64,000 nucleotides of DNA, taken from contig NZ_SNYW01000013.1 in NCBI RefSeq assembly GCF_004363235.1, positions 1 to 64,000 on the forward strand, written 5' to 3'. The stretch comes from Dongia mobilis (GTDB lineage: Bacteria; Pseudomonadota; Alphaproteobacteria; Dongiales; Dongiaceae). Both the position numbers and the translations under genes were made by a program. Of this stretch, positions 16,516 to 25,697 are shown piece by piece (the stretch's first letter is position 1; every line of letters begins with the position of its first letter). The notes below the pieces were generated by a model. It was not told the origin of the DNA. It saw nothing but the letters and a program-made list of their open reading frames with translations, and did not search any database.

Positions 16516-17753
16516 TTTCAACAAGTCCAGACGTACTGATTGTAGGTGCGGGTGCCGCCGGCCTTGCTGCCGCCATTGCTCTGGCGGATGCGGGCGTTGC
16601 CGACATCGTGGTCATTGACCGGGATGATGCACCGGGCGGCCTGCCGCGCTTCTGCCATCATCCCGGATTCGGTTGGGAGTATGCGCATTACCCGCGCACG
16701 GGCCCCGGCTTCGCAAGGTATATGCTCAACGCGGCTGACCGACCCAACATCCGCATTCTCTGCAAGACCACCATGATCAGCATTAACGCTGGGCCGTCGG
16801 TACAGATAGTCGGACCCGAGACCAGTTATACAGAGTTGCTGCCGAAAGCCGTGATCCTGGCTACTGGCATCCGCGAAAGCAATCGCGGCAATCTCTGCGT
16901 GCCCGGCATTCGTCCGGAACGCGGGATCTTCACGACCGGCATGCTGCAGCAGTTGGTGGCGCGACGCGACGGCCAGCTTGACCAGTTCCGAAACCTGACC
17001 GTGATTGGCACCGAGCATGTTGCATTTTCTGCCCTTCTGACGGCAAGGCACGGTGGCGCGACGGTCCGGCACATGATTGGCTGCGAGCACCGTATTTTCT
17101 CCTTTCCGATCATGCGGCTGTTGGCTGGTGTTCTGGCCGCACGTATCCATCTGGATACAGAGTTATTGGAGATTGACGGCAGCTCCGAACGTGTAGAGGC
17201 GTTGGTGGTGCGCCAGGGTGGCACAACGCGCAGGATTGCTTGCGACGGCATCGTGTTCTCCGCCGGATGGACCCCCGAGACCGCGGCTTTTGTCGGCAGC
17301 GCGGTGGAGGTGGACCCGGCGACCGGCGGCATCGCCATCGACCAGGCCATGCGCAGCTCACTGCCTGGCGTCTTCGCCGCCGGCAATGTTTTGCGCCCTG
17401 TGGAGAGTAGCGGCTGGGCAGCGTGCGAGGGACGCCGGGCTGGACAATTGGCGGCAAAGTATCTCGCGGGCGAACTGTCCGGTGTTCGTGGCGCGCTACA
17501 TTTGCGCCCCGGCAAAGGTCTCAAATACGTAGTTCCACAATACTGGGATGGCCCATTTGTCAGTCCCGCAGGGGTGGAGCCTCTCCGACCGAGCGCCAGG
17601 GTCGCCGGGGACACGAAAGGCGCGCTGACCTTACTGTCGGATAGTGGTCGCGAGAAACTTGGCAAATTTCAGCGGCTTCTGCAGACGCGGCGGATCAACT
17701 TTAGTCTGGCCAAACAAACGTTAAACTCGGACGCCGTTATCGACGTCAGCTGA
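16512..17753 (+). CDS. NAD(P)/FAD-dependent oxidoreductase, GlpB/opine-oxidase-alpha-like
   Basis: A 413-residue protein with two Rossmann-type motifs: an FAD motif at the start (VLIVGAGAAGLAAAIALADAG) and a second nucleotide region near 165 (NLTVIGTEHVAFSALLTARHG). The GXFAAGN-type motif (PGVFAAGNVLRPVESSG) closes the FAD domain. It belongs with the pyridine nucleotide-disulphide-type subunits that accompany GlpA-like or opine/hydroxyproline dehydrogenases. It overlaps the GlpA-like gene by 4 bases and is last in the operon. It probably forms a complex with that protein and passes electrons on. Confidence 0.83.
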   Translation: MISTSPDVLIVGAGAAGLAAAIALADAGVADIVVIDRDDAPGGLPRFCHHPGFGWEYAHYPRTGPGFARYMLNAADRPNIRILCKTTMISINAGPSVQIVGPETSYTELLPKAVILATGIRESNRGNLCVPGIRPERGIFTTGMLQQLVARRDGQLDQFRNLTVIGTEHVAFSALLTARHGGATVRHMIGCEHRIFSFPIMRLLAGVLAARIHLDTELLEIDGSSERVEALVVRQGGTTRRIACDGIVFSAGWTPETAAFVGSAVEVDPATGGIAIDQAMRSSLPGVFAAGNVLRPVESSGWAACEGRRAGQLAAKYLAGELSGVRGALHLRPGKGLKYVVPQYWDGPFVSPAGVEPLRPSARVAGDTKGALTLLSDSGREKLGKFQRLLQTRRINFSLAKQTLNSDAVIDVS

Positions 17754-18103
17754 CCAAACACCACCTCGCTGGAACTTATAGCAGCCACAGACCAGAACGC
17801 GCAACGTCCCGTCCACTCCACCCACTTTCTCAGAAGTTGGCTGCCGGCCTCGAGCAGCCGACTATTTCCATCCCATCCCGGTTCGCGTCTGGAACATCCC
17901 GTTGCAGTTGACTAATTTAAGACGTCAAGAAGGTGGGCAATGTCCTCGTCTGGCTCGAATGAGACATTTCCGCTGTGTCAGCGTGCGTCTCTATGTGGAG
18001 AAAGAGCGACATACCGCCGCCGCTGCGTTAGGGTCGAGCTTGACCCGTTGGGGACCGTGCAGCCATTCGATGATGACCGTCCGCTTAGCGATGCCTGGTC
18101 CGC
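17754..18103. other. Convergent spacer without recognisable gene
   Basis: This lies between two convergent oxidoreductase genes. I see no ribosome site or family match. The part around 17940-18090 contains short GACAT/CCGC-type repeats reminiscent of degenerate intergenic repeats of alphaproteobacteria, but the match is too weak to call. Confidence 0.4.
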
Positions 18104-19345
18104 CTAACCGCGACTTTTACTGGAACGTGCAGCGGCGCAACGGTCTCGGAAGTCCTGGGAAGAAGGATCCACGTCGCCGAACCGGTCAGGGCGGTAGCGT
18201 TCGATGTCGATGGTCATCGGAGAACCGTTGATGAGTTCAGCAATCGACAGTCCGAACCCACCCGATGCTGCAACGCCGGAGCCGCAACATCCGCCCGCAA
18301 CGAGAAAATTCGACAGGCTTGGAACCGGCCCAATCAAGAACTTTCCGTCTGGCGTATAGGTCGAAAGTCCCGCTATGTGATGCGCAAATCGCCAGCTGTC
18401 GATGGTGGGAACTACTGTTCTCAAGGCGCCGGATTGCTCTAGGAGCAGGTCAAGGTCATCTGTGTGGTTGCTCAGCGGCATCTCCGCCATGTCGCTGGTG
18501 ATCTGCAGCGGGTCGTAGGTAAGGGAACGGGGCTCCTGCATACCGATCAGCAGGCCGCCGACCTCCGGCCGCAGATATGTACGCATGTCCGGGAGTTGGA
18601 CTACGGGACATGTCTCGGAGCCTGATCCGTCCGGCGCTGTTATCCAATAATGGCTACGGGTCGACGCCGCCGGAAGGCCCCATCCAGCCCAAGAGGCTAC
18701 TTCGACGCCCCAAGCGCCGGCGGCGTCGACAACCCAGTCGGCCTCCACCGTTCCCTGATCTGTTCTAACGCCAACGGCTCGCCCGCTTTCCGACAGGATT
18801 GCCGATACCGAGACACCTCGTCGAATTCGTGCGCCCAGCATGCGCGCCGCCCGGGCGTATGCGGCATTGAGCCGGGCTCCATCAATGTATCCATCCGCCG
18901 AGACATAGATGATTCGCCTGCTCGCCTTGAGCTCAAGCCATGGGCAGATCTCCCGGGCAGCCGGAGGATCGAGGCTCTCGGCGGGAATGCCAGCCTCGGC
19001 CAAAACCCGCACCATGCCGACGAATTCATGTTCCCGCTCTTCGCTAAACACCGCGCGGATGCATCCCACTTGCCGGAAGTCCAGCGATTCTCCCAAGAGC
19101 TCCTCAAGTTCAGCCATTGCCGCGCAGGTGCGAGAGACCATCTGTGTCGTGCTGAGATCGGAGCGAACGTGCAAAACACATCCAGCCGACCTGGCGGTGG
19201 CGCCGCTGGCGAGCTCGTTCCGCTCGAGCAGCAGAACGTCTGTGACTCCCAAACGGGTAAGATGATAAGCGATAGAGCAGCCGACTACGCCACCGCCAAT
19301 GATAACGACCTGTGCTCTGTCGATCCTTTCCGTGTCTCCTGGCAT
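18104..19345 (-). CDS. DAO-family FAD-dependent oxidoreductase (sarcosine/dimethylglycine oxidase-like)
   Basis: A 413-residue protein when started at ATG 19345, where GAAAGAAC gives a ribosome site; an in-frame GTG at 19408 is less likely. The FAD-binding motif QVVIIGGGVVGCSIAYHLTR is near the start, and the DAO C-terminal signature (FLVAGGCCGSGVAASGGFG) lies near 375. The substrate is probably an N-methylated amine or a D/imino acid. It stands alone on the minus strand with about 540 bases of empty DNA upstream, so it is likely transcribed by itself. Proximity to the amine-type ABC/PhyH/Aco operon makes a shared pathway possible but not shown. Confidence 0.85.
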   Translation of the reverse strand: MPGDTERIDRAQVVIIGGGVVGCSIAYHLTRLGVTDVLLLERNELASGATARSAGCVLHVRSDLSTTQMVSRTCAAMAELEELLGESLDFRQVGCIRAVFSEEREHEFVGMVRVLAEAGIPAESLDPPAAREICPWLELKASRRIIYVSADGYIDGARLNAAYARAARMLGARIRRGVSVSAILSESGRAVGVRTDQGTVEADWVVDAAGAWGVEVASWAGWGLPAASTRSHYWITAPDGSGSETCPVVQLPDMRTYLRPEVGGLLIGMQEPRSLTYDPLQITSDMAEMPLSNHTDDLDLLLEQSGALRTVVPTIDSWRFAHHIAGLSTYTPDGKFLIGPVPSLSNFLVAGGCCGSGVAASGGFGLSIAELINGSPMTIDIERYRPDRFGDVDPSSQDFRDRCAAARSSKSRG

Positions 19346-19884
19346 CGACGAACGGTTCTTTCGTGACGTTGCTTCAGCGGGCGCGTGAGCGGTAAGGCAG
19401 GCGATCACGGTTCTTCACATGCACATACATCTCCCTTGCTGTGCTGTGGGCACTGCGGTCCATGCGCTCAGAACGCCCAATAGCTCATAGTCACGCGGAT
19501 TACATCCTGAAAAGCAGATGCGAAGCCAATGACGTCGCTGGAAGATGAAGGTGGAGTTCGCTGCAATTGCTTGCCTCAGATTTCGCGATCCGTGGACAGG
19601 AAGATAGCGATCACTGTCCTTCAGCGCGCAACATTGGCAGATGACCGGATATACAGCCAATGGTAATTTTCAATCCATTGTATTGATCGTTTCAATAACA
19701 ATGGTCGCGGGAACAGGTCGGGTCGCGCCTAGCTGCCAAAATCATACTGACATGCGGCCGTCCAATCTGATGAATTCACATGCTGTTAGTAGGCACCGAA
19801 GTTTGCCCCCTCAATTGTCGATCGATCCAGTGAGTTATCGGTGTCGATCGGCGCCAAAACCCCACGCCGAATCACATAAGGAGA
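19346..19884. other. Gene-free region with insertion-sequence-like repeat
   Basis: No real gene is visible. The stretch contains the promoter side of the DAO gene and, at 19792-19876, a diverged copy of a sequence also found at 39661-39742. Confidence 0.5.
19792..19876 (+). repeat. IS21-like end remnant, copy 1
   Basis: It aligns over about 80 bases with 39661-39742, including an exact GTGTCGATCGGCGCC core, a CCCCTCAATT segment and an ACCCCACGC segment. Alternating (T)GACCCC and TCGATCGGCGCC modules resemble the multiple terminal repeats of IS21-family elements. No transposase is next to it, so it would be a relic. Confidence 0.45.
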
Positions 19885-20994
19885 TTAATCCGTCGCGAGT
19901 TGCTGCAAAATCGCGGCATTGAGATCACTTGCTGCTTCCATGTGAAGCATATGGCCCTTGCCGTCGATGACCGAAATATCGAAAGCAGCATAAACAGCGT
20001 CTGACTGCGGCGGTGGGATCACCTTGTCCTCGGCGCCCCAGAAAATACGCACCGGGCAGCCAAGACCAGAGAGTTGCGCAGCAAGGCCACCCGCCTCCGG
20101 TGCTTTCAGCGCGTTGCTGGCAAGCAGGCCCAGCGCCGCATTGACGCCGTCGATACGCTTGTATTGTAGAACGTCGTTGACCATGTCGCGCGTGACGACC
20201 GAAGGCTCGGCGAAGAGATCGCTCAAGACTCGCTTCATCTCCTTGCGGTCGTCTGCCGCGATGAAGGAAGCGAGATAGGCTTCATTCACCGGCGTCGTGA
20301 AGCCGGCCGGAGCCAGGAGTGTTAGCGAGCCTGCCACCGCCGGCCGGCCGATCACCGCCAATGCGGCGACCATCCCACCCATGGAATGGCCGACGAAGTG
20401 CACCGCCTTCAGGCCGAGCGCATCGATGACGCCATCGACCGCCGCGATCAGATTGACCGCGGCGCCGTCGCCGACATCCTTGGAAGACTGGCCATGACCC
20501 GGCAGGTCGATAGCGATGGTGCGCTCGTGTTTGGCCAATTCCTCGAAGTTGAATAGCCAGTTGTTGAGATCGCCGCCGAACCCATGTATCAGCAGGAACG
20601 CTTTGTCGGACTCGCCGCCGCTATCCATGATATTTACGGTTCTCCCATCCACCTGGATCTTCGAGATCAGGCTGGTTTCGCCATCGGCATCGACCGCGAC
20701 CACACGATTGGCATCGACATACTGGTCAATCTCGCTGTCCGCGACCGACGCATCGGCAAGAACGGCAAGGAGGGCGCCGACCGGCAGGGTCTCATCCTCC
20801 GCCGCCACCCTGCGACGCAGGATCCCTGCATCCTGCGCCTCGACCACATTGGTGATCTTGTCGGTCTCGACCTCCATGATCTCCTGGCCCGGCTTGATAG
20901 CGTCACCTTCGCTGACCAACCATTTGACCAGCTTGCCTTCGCTCATGGACATGCCCCATTTCGGCATGTTGATGGACTGAATCGACGCATTCAA
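19885..20994 (-). CDS. acoC: Acetoin dehydrogenase-type E2: lipoyl domain fused to alpha/beta hydrolase
   Basis: A 369-residue protein. The lipoyl domain covers residues 1-80 with the lipoylated Lys46 in EVETDKITNV. An E3-binding-like linker follows, then an alpha/beta-hydrolase domain from about 110 with nucleophile Ser204 in GHSMGG and His348 in GKGHMLH. This hydrolase-type E2 is characteristic of AcoC-like proteins, which carry the acyl group from the TPP-dependent E1 to CoA. Last gene of the minus-strand operon, it starts 3 bases after the E1 beta stop. No lipoamide dehydrogenase gene is visible, so E3 must come from elsewhere. Confidence 0.88.
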   Translation of the reverse strand: MNASIQSINMPKWGMSMSEGKLVKWLVSEGDAIKPGQEIMEVETDKITNVVEAQDAGILRRRVAAEDETLPVGALLAVLADASVADSEIDQYVDANRVVAVDADGETSLISKIQVDGRTVNIMDSGGESDKAFLLIHGFGGDLNNWLFNFEELAKHERTIAIDLPGHGQSSKDVGDGAAVNLIAAVDGVIDALGLKAVHFVGHSMGGMVAALAVIGRPAVAGSLTLLAPAGFTTPVNEAYLASFIAADDRKEMKRVLSDLFAEPSVVTRDMVNDVLQYKRIDGVNAALGLLASNALKAPEAGGLAAQLSGLGCPVRIFWGAEDKVIPPPQSDAVYAAFDISVIDGKGHMLHMEAASDLNAAILQQLATD

Positions 20995-20997
20995 GAC

Positions 20998-22020
20998 TCA
21001 GTTTCCTTTCTTCTTGGCCGGCACGGTCGCCTGGACGGCGGTCACCACGTGCTCGGCGCGGGGAATGTAGAGATCCTCGAGAACCGGTGAAAACGGAACC
21101 GGCGTATGCGGCGGCGTGACCATTTTGATGGGGCCACGCAGGGCATGGAACGCCTGATCGGCCACCTGGGCGGCAATGTCGGTCGCGATGTTGCATCGTG
21201 GGCTGGATTCATCGACGATGACAAGGTGCCCGGTCTCCTCGACACTTTCCACGATGGTTTCGAGATCCAGGGGCGAGGTCGTCCGCGGATCGATCACGGT
21301 CGCCTTAATACCGAGGGTATCGAGTTCCTTGGCCGCATCCATCGCCACCTGCACCATCAACCCCAACGCCACGATGGTGACGTCCTTGCCCTCGCGCAGC
21401 ACATTCGCCTCACCAAAGGGAACGGTATAGGAATCGTCGGGAACTTCGCCGGTGACGCCGTAAAGCAGCTTGTGCTCCAGGAAGATGACCGGATCGTCAT
21501 CACGGATCGCCTGGATGAGCAGCCCTTTGGCGTCATAGGGGTTGGACGGAATGACGACCTTCAGCCCGGGAATATGTGTGACGATCGGATAGAGGCATTG
21601 CGAGTGCTGCGCCGCCGCCCGGAAGCCGGCGCCGATCATTGCCCGCACCACCACCGGCGTTACCGCCTTGCCACCAAACATGTAGCGGAACTTGGCGGCC
21701 TGGTTGTAGAGCTGGTCGAAGCAGACGCCGATGAAGTCGAAGAACATCAGGTCAGCGACGGGTCGCAATCCCTGTGTCGCGGCACCGACGGCGGCGCCGA
21801 TGAAGGCGCTTTCGGTGAGGGGGGTGTCGAGCACGCGGCTCGGGCCGAACTCCGTGTAGAGACCCTTGGTGGCACCCTCGGAGCCACCCCAGGCATCGGC
21901 CTCGCCGCTGGCCCCCTGTCCACCCGCAACGTCCTCGCCCATGACGATGACCCGGGGATCGCGTCGCATTTCGAGGAAATGCGCCTCCGTGATGGCTTGT
22001 TTGAATGTCTTCTTGGGCAT
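20998..22020 (-). CDS. acoB: TPP-dependent dehydrogenase E1 component, beta subunit (acetoin type)
   Basis: A 340-residue transketolase-like pyrimidine-binding and C-terminal domain protein. Motifs include VIVMGEDVAGGQGASG near 25, DTPLTESAFIGAAVGAATQG near 65 and the C-terminal GHLVIVDES. It pairs with the alpha subunit to form the thiamine-diphosphate E1, cleaving a 2-keto or acyloin substrate and loading the E2 lipoyl group. It sits between the alpha subunit (33-base gap) and E2 (3-base gap). Whether the substrate is acetoin or another 2-oxo compound is not settled by sequence, because of the unusual operon partners. Confidence 0.88.
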   Translation of the reverse strand: MPKKTFKQAITEAHFLEMRRDPRVIVMGEDVAGGQGASGEADAWGGSEGATKGLYTEFGPSRVLDTPLTESAFIGAAVGAATQGLRPVADLMFFDFIGVCFDQLYNQAAKFRYMFGGKAVTPVVVRAMIGAGFRAAAQHSQCLYPIVTHIPGLKVVIPSNPYDAKGLLIQAIRDDDPVIFLEHKLLYGVTGEVPDDSYTVPFGEANVLREGKDVTIVALGLMVQVAMDAAKELDTLGIKATVIDPRTTSPLDLETIVESVEETGHLVIVDESSPRCNIATDIAAQVADQAFHALRGPIKMVTPPHTPVPFSPVLEDLYIPRAEHVVTAVQATVPAKKKGN

Positions 22021-22053
22021 GATCCGTGTTCCTTGTTTCCTGGGCCGCGCCGG

Positions 22054-23022
22054 TCAGTAGCGGACGTAGACGTCGGTGGTCAGATCGGCGACGGTCGGCA
22101 GGGTGCCGGCCAGGGCTTTTTCGATGGCTTGGTCGATCTGCGTTGCGACCTCGCCGTCGATGGCGTCGAGATCGGCCGTGGAGAGCAGGCCCGCCTCAGT
22201 GACGCGCTTGCGGAAGTGGACGAGGCAATCCTTCTCTGCCTTCACCTTCTCGACCTCGCCAGGTGCCCGATAAGTCTGTGCATCGCCCTCGAAATGGCCG
22301 TAATAGCGATTGGTCGTCGCTTCGATCAGACTTGGCCCCTCGCCCGCCCGTGCCCGCTCGACGGCTTCTCGCACGGCCTCCCAGACAGCGAAGAAGTCGT
22401 GGCCGTCGACCCGCGCGCCCGGCATGCCGAAGGCGTCGGCCCGTTTCACGATTTGCTTGCTGGAAACCGACCAATGGCTGGCGGTCGATTCCGCATAGCC
22501 GTTGTTCTCGAAGACGAACACCGCCGGCAGTTTCCAGACGCTGGCGAGATTGAGCGCTTCCAGTGTGGTCCCTTGGTTCGACCCGCCGTCACCGGTGAAA
22601 CAGACCGCGACCGCGCCGGTACCCAACGTCTTGGCGGCCAGGGCCGCACCGCAGATCAGGGGCGGGCCGCCGCCGACGATGCCGTTGGCACCCAGCATGC
22701 CCTTGGAGAGGTCGGCGATATGCATGGAGCCGCCCTTGCCGCCGCAAAGCCCCTCTTTCCGGCCGTAGATCTCCAGCATCATCCCATCGATGTCGCAGCC
22801 TTTGGCAATGCAATGGCCGTGCCCGCGATGGGTGCTGGAGATGGTATCCTGGTCGGTGAGGTGCATGCAGACGCCGACGGCGCTGGCCTCCTGCCCGGCA
22901 TAGAGATGGACGAAGCCGGGAATCTGGCCCCGGGTGAATTCAAGATGCAGGCGATCCTCGAAAACGCGAATCTGCCGCATCCGCTGATAGGCGAGCTTCA
23001 GTTGTTCCTTGCTGAGCTGCAT
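22054..23022 (-). CDS. acoA: TPP-dependent dehydrogenase E1 component, alpha subunit (acetoin type)
   Basis: A 322-residue alpha subunit. The TPP/Mg motif starts with GDGGSNQG at 144-151 and ends with the Asn-Asn pair in VFVFENNGYAES. STHRGHGHCIAKG near 63 is the typical substrate-channel His region, and a phosphorylation-loop-like YYGHFEGD lies near 240. It works with the beta subunit and E2 downstream. It starts 28 bases after the hydroxylase stop, within the same operon as the amine-type ABC importer. Confidence 0.9.
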   Translation of the reverse strand: MQLSKEQLKLAYQRMRQIRVFEDRLHLEFTRGQIPGFVHLYAGQEASAVGVCMHLTDQDTISSTHRGHGHCIAKGCDIDGMMLEIYGRKEGLCGGKGGSMHIADLSKGMLGANGIVGGGPPLICGAALAAKTLGTGAVAVCFTGDGGSNQGTTLEALNLASVWKLPAVFVFENNGYAESTASHWSVSSKQIVKRADAFGMPGARVDGHDFFAVWEAVREAVERARAGEGPSLIEATTNRYYGHFEGDAQTYRAPGEVEKVKAEKDCLVHFRKRVTEAGLLSTADLDAIDGEVATQIDQAIEKALAGTLPTVADLTTDVYVRY

Positions 23023-23050
23023 GTAACTTCTCCCTTGAGCAAATCTCGTG

Positions 23051-23938
23051 TCAGATCAAGACGGCCCATTTTCCGGGCTGCAATTCGCCAGCCGTATCAT
23101 CATCGTCGGAAAGGTCGACGGCGCCGCGCTGATCCTCCGGCACGTCGATAAGGGCGACGCGGCAATCGTTCTGGTCCAGCCAGCCGAGATAGGGCTCGTG
23201 GGTCTTGTAGCCGAGCAGGTCCTGGATCTTGCGCGGCAGGGTCTTCGCCTTCTCCGGCGGCACGGCGAGGAATTGCTCCTCCTCCTGGCGCAGCCAGCCG
23301 ACGATATAGCCAAGGATCATGCCGTCACGCGGAATACCGGTGCGATTGGCGCCGCCGCCATGGAAGGTGTCAGCCCAGTAGATCAGCGCCGAGCCAGCCG
23401 GCATCACAGCCTGCGTCCACTCACCCTCTTTCGGTTCGCGCCCTTCGCCCCAGAGATGGCTGCCCGGGGCCACACGCGTCGCGCCGTTTTCAGCGGAGAA
23501 GTCTGTCACCGCCCAGATGCAATGGATCAGGCGGTGGTTCTTCACCGGGTGCTCGAACGGCCATAGCGCATCGTCGCGGTGCATGTGCTGCACGGTCTCA
23601 CTGGCGCCGATGCTGATCACCTGCGACACCGACAGGCGATAGCGCGTGCATTGCGGCAGCAGCACTCGGTCGCACAATTCCAGGATCTTTGGATGCGTCG
23701 CGATCTCGCCAGCCATAGCCGATTTGCCGAGCACACCGCAGCAGCGCTTGGTCTTGTAGCCGACAAAATCGCCATTGCCGTTGGGCGTCTTGTCGATCCA
23801 CGGGCGCAGCTCTTCGCTGAGGGTCGCCATCTGCTGCGGCGTCATCAGATTGCGCACGATCAGCGCGCCGTCGCGGTGCAGGACCGCCAGAATTTCATCG
23901 ACAGATGCCGTCGGCTCTAAGGTTGTAATATCAGGCAT
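23051..23938 (-). CDS. Phytanoyl-CoA dioxygenase (PhyH)-family Fe(II)/2-oxoglutarate hydroxylase
   Basis: ATG at 23938 follows a strong GGAGGA and gives 295 residues; the longer in-frame start is rejected. The Fe(II) triad is present as His120-x-Asp122 (QHMHRDDALW) and His193 (DTFHGGGANRTG), with Arg199 for 2-oxoglutarate. Other PhyH features are GATRVAPGSHLW and the double Cys in KRCCGVLG. It should hydroxylate a small molecule using O2 and 2-oxoglutarate. Placement between the PotC-type permease and acoA implies that the imported compound is hydroxylated before the TPP-dependent step. Closest general analogues are ectoine-hydroxylase- or mitomycin-type PhyH proteins; the substrate is unknown. 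Confidence 0.85.
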   Translation of the reverse strand: MPDITTLEPTASVDEILAVLHRDGALIVRNLMTPQQMATLSEELRPWIDKTPNGNGDFVGYKTKRCCGVLGKSAMAGEIATHPKILELCDRVLLPQCTRYRLSVSQVISIGASETVQHMHRDDALWPFEHPVKNHRLIHCIWAVTDFSAENGATRVAPGSHLWGEGREPKEGEWTQAVMPAGSALIYWADTFHGGGANRTGIPRDGMILGYIVGWLRQEEEQFLAVPPEKAKTLPRKIQDLLGYKTHEPYLGWLDQNDCRVALIDVPEDQRGAVDLSDDDDTAGELQPGKWAVLI

Positions 23939-23997
23939 TTTTTCCTCCATAAATAGCATAACTGTGTAAGGCGCTTTCGCTCGTCCGCTTGGCGCGT

Positions 23998-24786
23998 CTA
24001 ATGCCGCCCGCTATTGCCCCTCGACAGACGCAGACCGATGGTGACCAGCACCAGGGTCAGGGCGATCATCACGGTGCCGGCGACGTTCACCAGTGGTGTC
24101 GCCTCGCGCCGCAGGATCGACCACAGCACCATGGGCAGCGTGTTGTCGCGCCCGGTCAGCAGGAAGGTGACCGCGATTTCATCCAGCGACAGCGACAGGA
24201 TGATTAGGGTGGACCCGATCAGCGCAGTCTTGATGTTGGGCAGCGTCACCTTGACGAAGATCTCGAACTCGCTGGCGCCTAGGTCATAGGCGGCCTCGTA
24301 TTGCGACCGGCCCAATTGCTGCAGGCGGGCGAAGACCTCGGTCACGGTGATGCAGATCAGCGCCGTTCCCTGGCCCAGCATGATGGTAGTCAGCGACAGC
24401 GGCACCTTCAGCATGACATAAAAGTTCAGCAGCGAAATGCCGGTGATGATGCCGGGGAGGACCAGGGGCAGCAGCACCAGGCGGCGGAACATGTCCTTGC
24501 CGGGAAAGCTGAATCGATCCATCGCGATCGCCGCCATGAGGCCAATCGGCACGGCGATCAGGATGGTGCCACCGGCGACCAGCACGCTGTTCCAGATGGC
24601 ACGCACGATCTGCCGGTTGGAAAGTGCGGCCTCGTACCAGCTCAGCGTGAAGCCGGTGAAGGGCAGACCGGCATTGCGCCCCTCGTTGAACGAGAAGACG
24701 ATGATGACCAGGATCGGCAGATAGAGGAACAGCATGATGGCACCGGCCACCGACCAGATCAGATAGGGTGAGCCGAGACGCGTCAT
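23998..24786 (-). CDS. ABC transporter permease, spermidine/putrescine type (PotC-like)
   Basis: A 262-residue permease with six membrane helices. The first is at about 8-30 (YLIWSVAGAIMLFLYLPILVI), and the EAA-like loop is EAAYDLGASEFEIFVKVTLPNI. It belongs to the polyamine/opine/2-aminoethylphosphonate branch. It overlaps the PotB-like gene by 4 bases (ATGA) and is followed 59 bases later by the PhyH gene. It forms the channel with the PotB-like protein. Confidence 0.9.
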   Translation of the reverse strand: MTRLGSPYLIWSVAGAIMLFLYLPILVIIVFSFNEGRNAGLPFTGFTLSWYEAALSNRQIVRAIWNSVLVAGGTILIAVPIGLMAAIAMDRFSFPGKDMFRRLVLLPLVLPGIITGISLLNFYVMLKVPLSLTTIMLGQGTALICITVTEVFARLQQLGRSQYEAAYDLGASEFEIFVKVTLPNIKTALIGSTLIILSLSLDEIAVTFLLTGRDNTLPMVLWSILRREATPLVNVAGTVMIALTLVLVTIGLRLSRGNSGRH

Positions 24787-25685
24787 AGCCGCACCTGCGT
24801 CCGCTTCTCGAGATATTGCGAGACGGTCAGCAACGCCATCGCCATCAGGATGATGGCGACGCCGATAGCGGCGGCCAGCGGCCGGTCATTGGCAACACCC
24901 AGCAGGCTGATGACGACGCTGGAGATCATGATCGAATCCGCGCCACCGAGCAGGGCCGGGGCGATGAAATCGCCGAAGCCGAGCGAGAATGTGATGACGC
25001 CGCCGGCCAGCACACCGGGGATTGAGATCGGCCAGATCACCTTGATAAAGGTCTCCCAGCCGGTGGCACCTAGGTCGCGTGCTGCCTCGATAAGGCTGAG
25101 GGGCAGCCGCTCGAGCTGCGCATAGATCGAAAGAACGGCAAAAGGCGTGAAGATATAGGTCAGCGTCAGGATGATGCTGAAATCATTGTAGAGGAAGACG
25201 GTAAGTGGCTCGTCGATGACGCCCAGCCAGATCAAACCTTCATTGAGCAGGCCGTGGGTGCCAAGTATCGTTTTCCAGGCATAGGCCTTGACCAGATAAC
25301 TCGCCCACCATGGCAGGATCACCAGGATATAAAGGATATGCTTGGCGCATTCGCTGCTGAGATAGAAGGCCATGGCAATGGCGACCGGGTAGGCGAGCAG
25401 GGTCGACCAAAACGCGGTCAGCAGGCCGATCTTGGCCGAGCGCAGGATCAGCCCGGCATAAGGCTGCACCGTCAACACCTTGACATAATTGTCGAGGCTG
25501 AAGCCGGCCACGAACTGGACGTAATCCATGCGACCGAAGCTGTAGAACAGGGTGATCGCATAAGGGACCAGCATGAAACCGACGAACCACAGGATCGGCG
25601 GCAGCAACCAGAACAGCGCCCGGCGCCGCTCGATGCGGCGCATGTCAGGTGCATTTTCGGTCAGGATGTCGGCTTGCACTGTCAT
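24783..25685 (-). CDS. ABC transporter permease, spermidine/putrescine type (PotB-like)
   Basis: A 300-residue permease; the first membrane helix is at about 25-48 (ALFWLLPPILWFVGFMLVPYA). FYSFGRMDYVQFVAGFSLDNY is the usual PotB-like periplasmic start. The EAA loop is IEAARDLGATGWETFIKVIWPISIPGVLAGG. It lies 12 bases after the ATPase gene and overlaps the next permease by 4 bases. Confidence 0.9.
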   Translation of the reverse strand: MTVQADILTENAPDMRRIERRRALFWLLPPILWFVGFMLVPYAITLFYSFGRMDYVQFVAGFSLDNYVKVLTVQPYAGLILRSAKIGLLTAFWSTLLAYPVAIAMAFYLSSECAKHILYILVILPWWASYLVKAYAWKTILGTHGLLNEGLIWLGVIDEPLTVFLYNDFSIILTLTYIFTPFAVLSIYAQLERLPLSLIEAARDLGATGWETFIKVIWPISIPGVLAGGVITFSLGFGDFIAPALLGGADSIMISSVVISLLGVANDRPLAAAIGVAIILMAMALLTVSQYLEKRTQVRL

Positions 25686-25697
25686 CTAGACTGCCGT

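Noticed and set aside
17940-18090. Possible degenerate alphaproteobacterial intergenic repeat
   Set aside because: Only short GACAT/CCGC-like matches; no second copy found in the window.
21106-23151. 681-codon open frame on the plus strand across acoA/acoB
   Set aside because: It is fully antisense to two clear TPP-enzyme genes; long antisense frames are common in GC-rich DNA, and the translation resembles no family.
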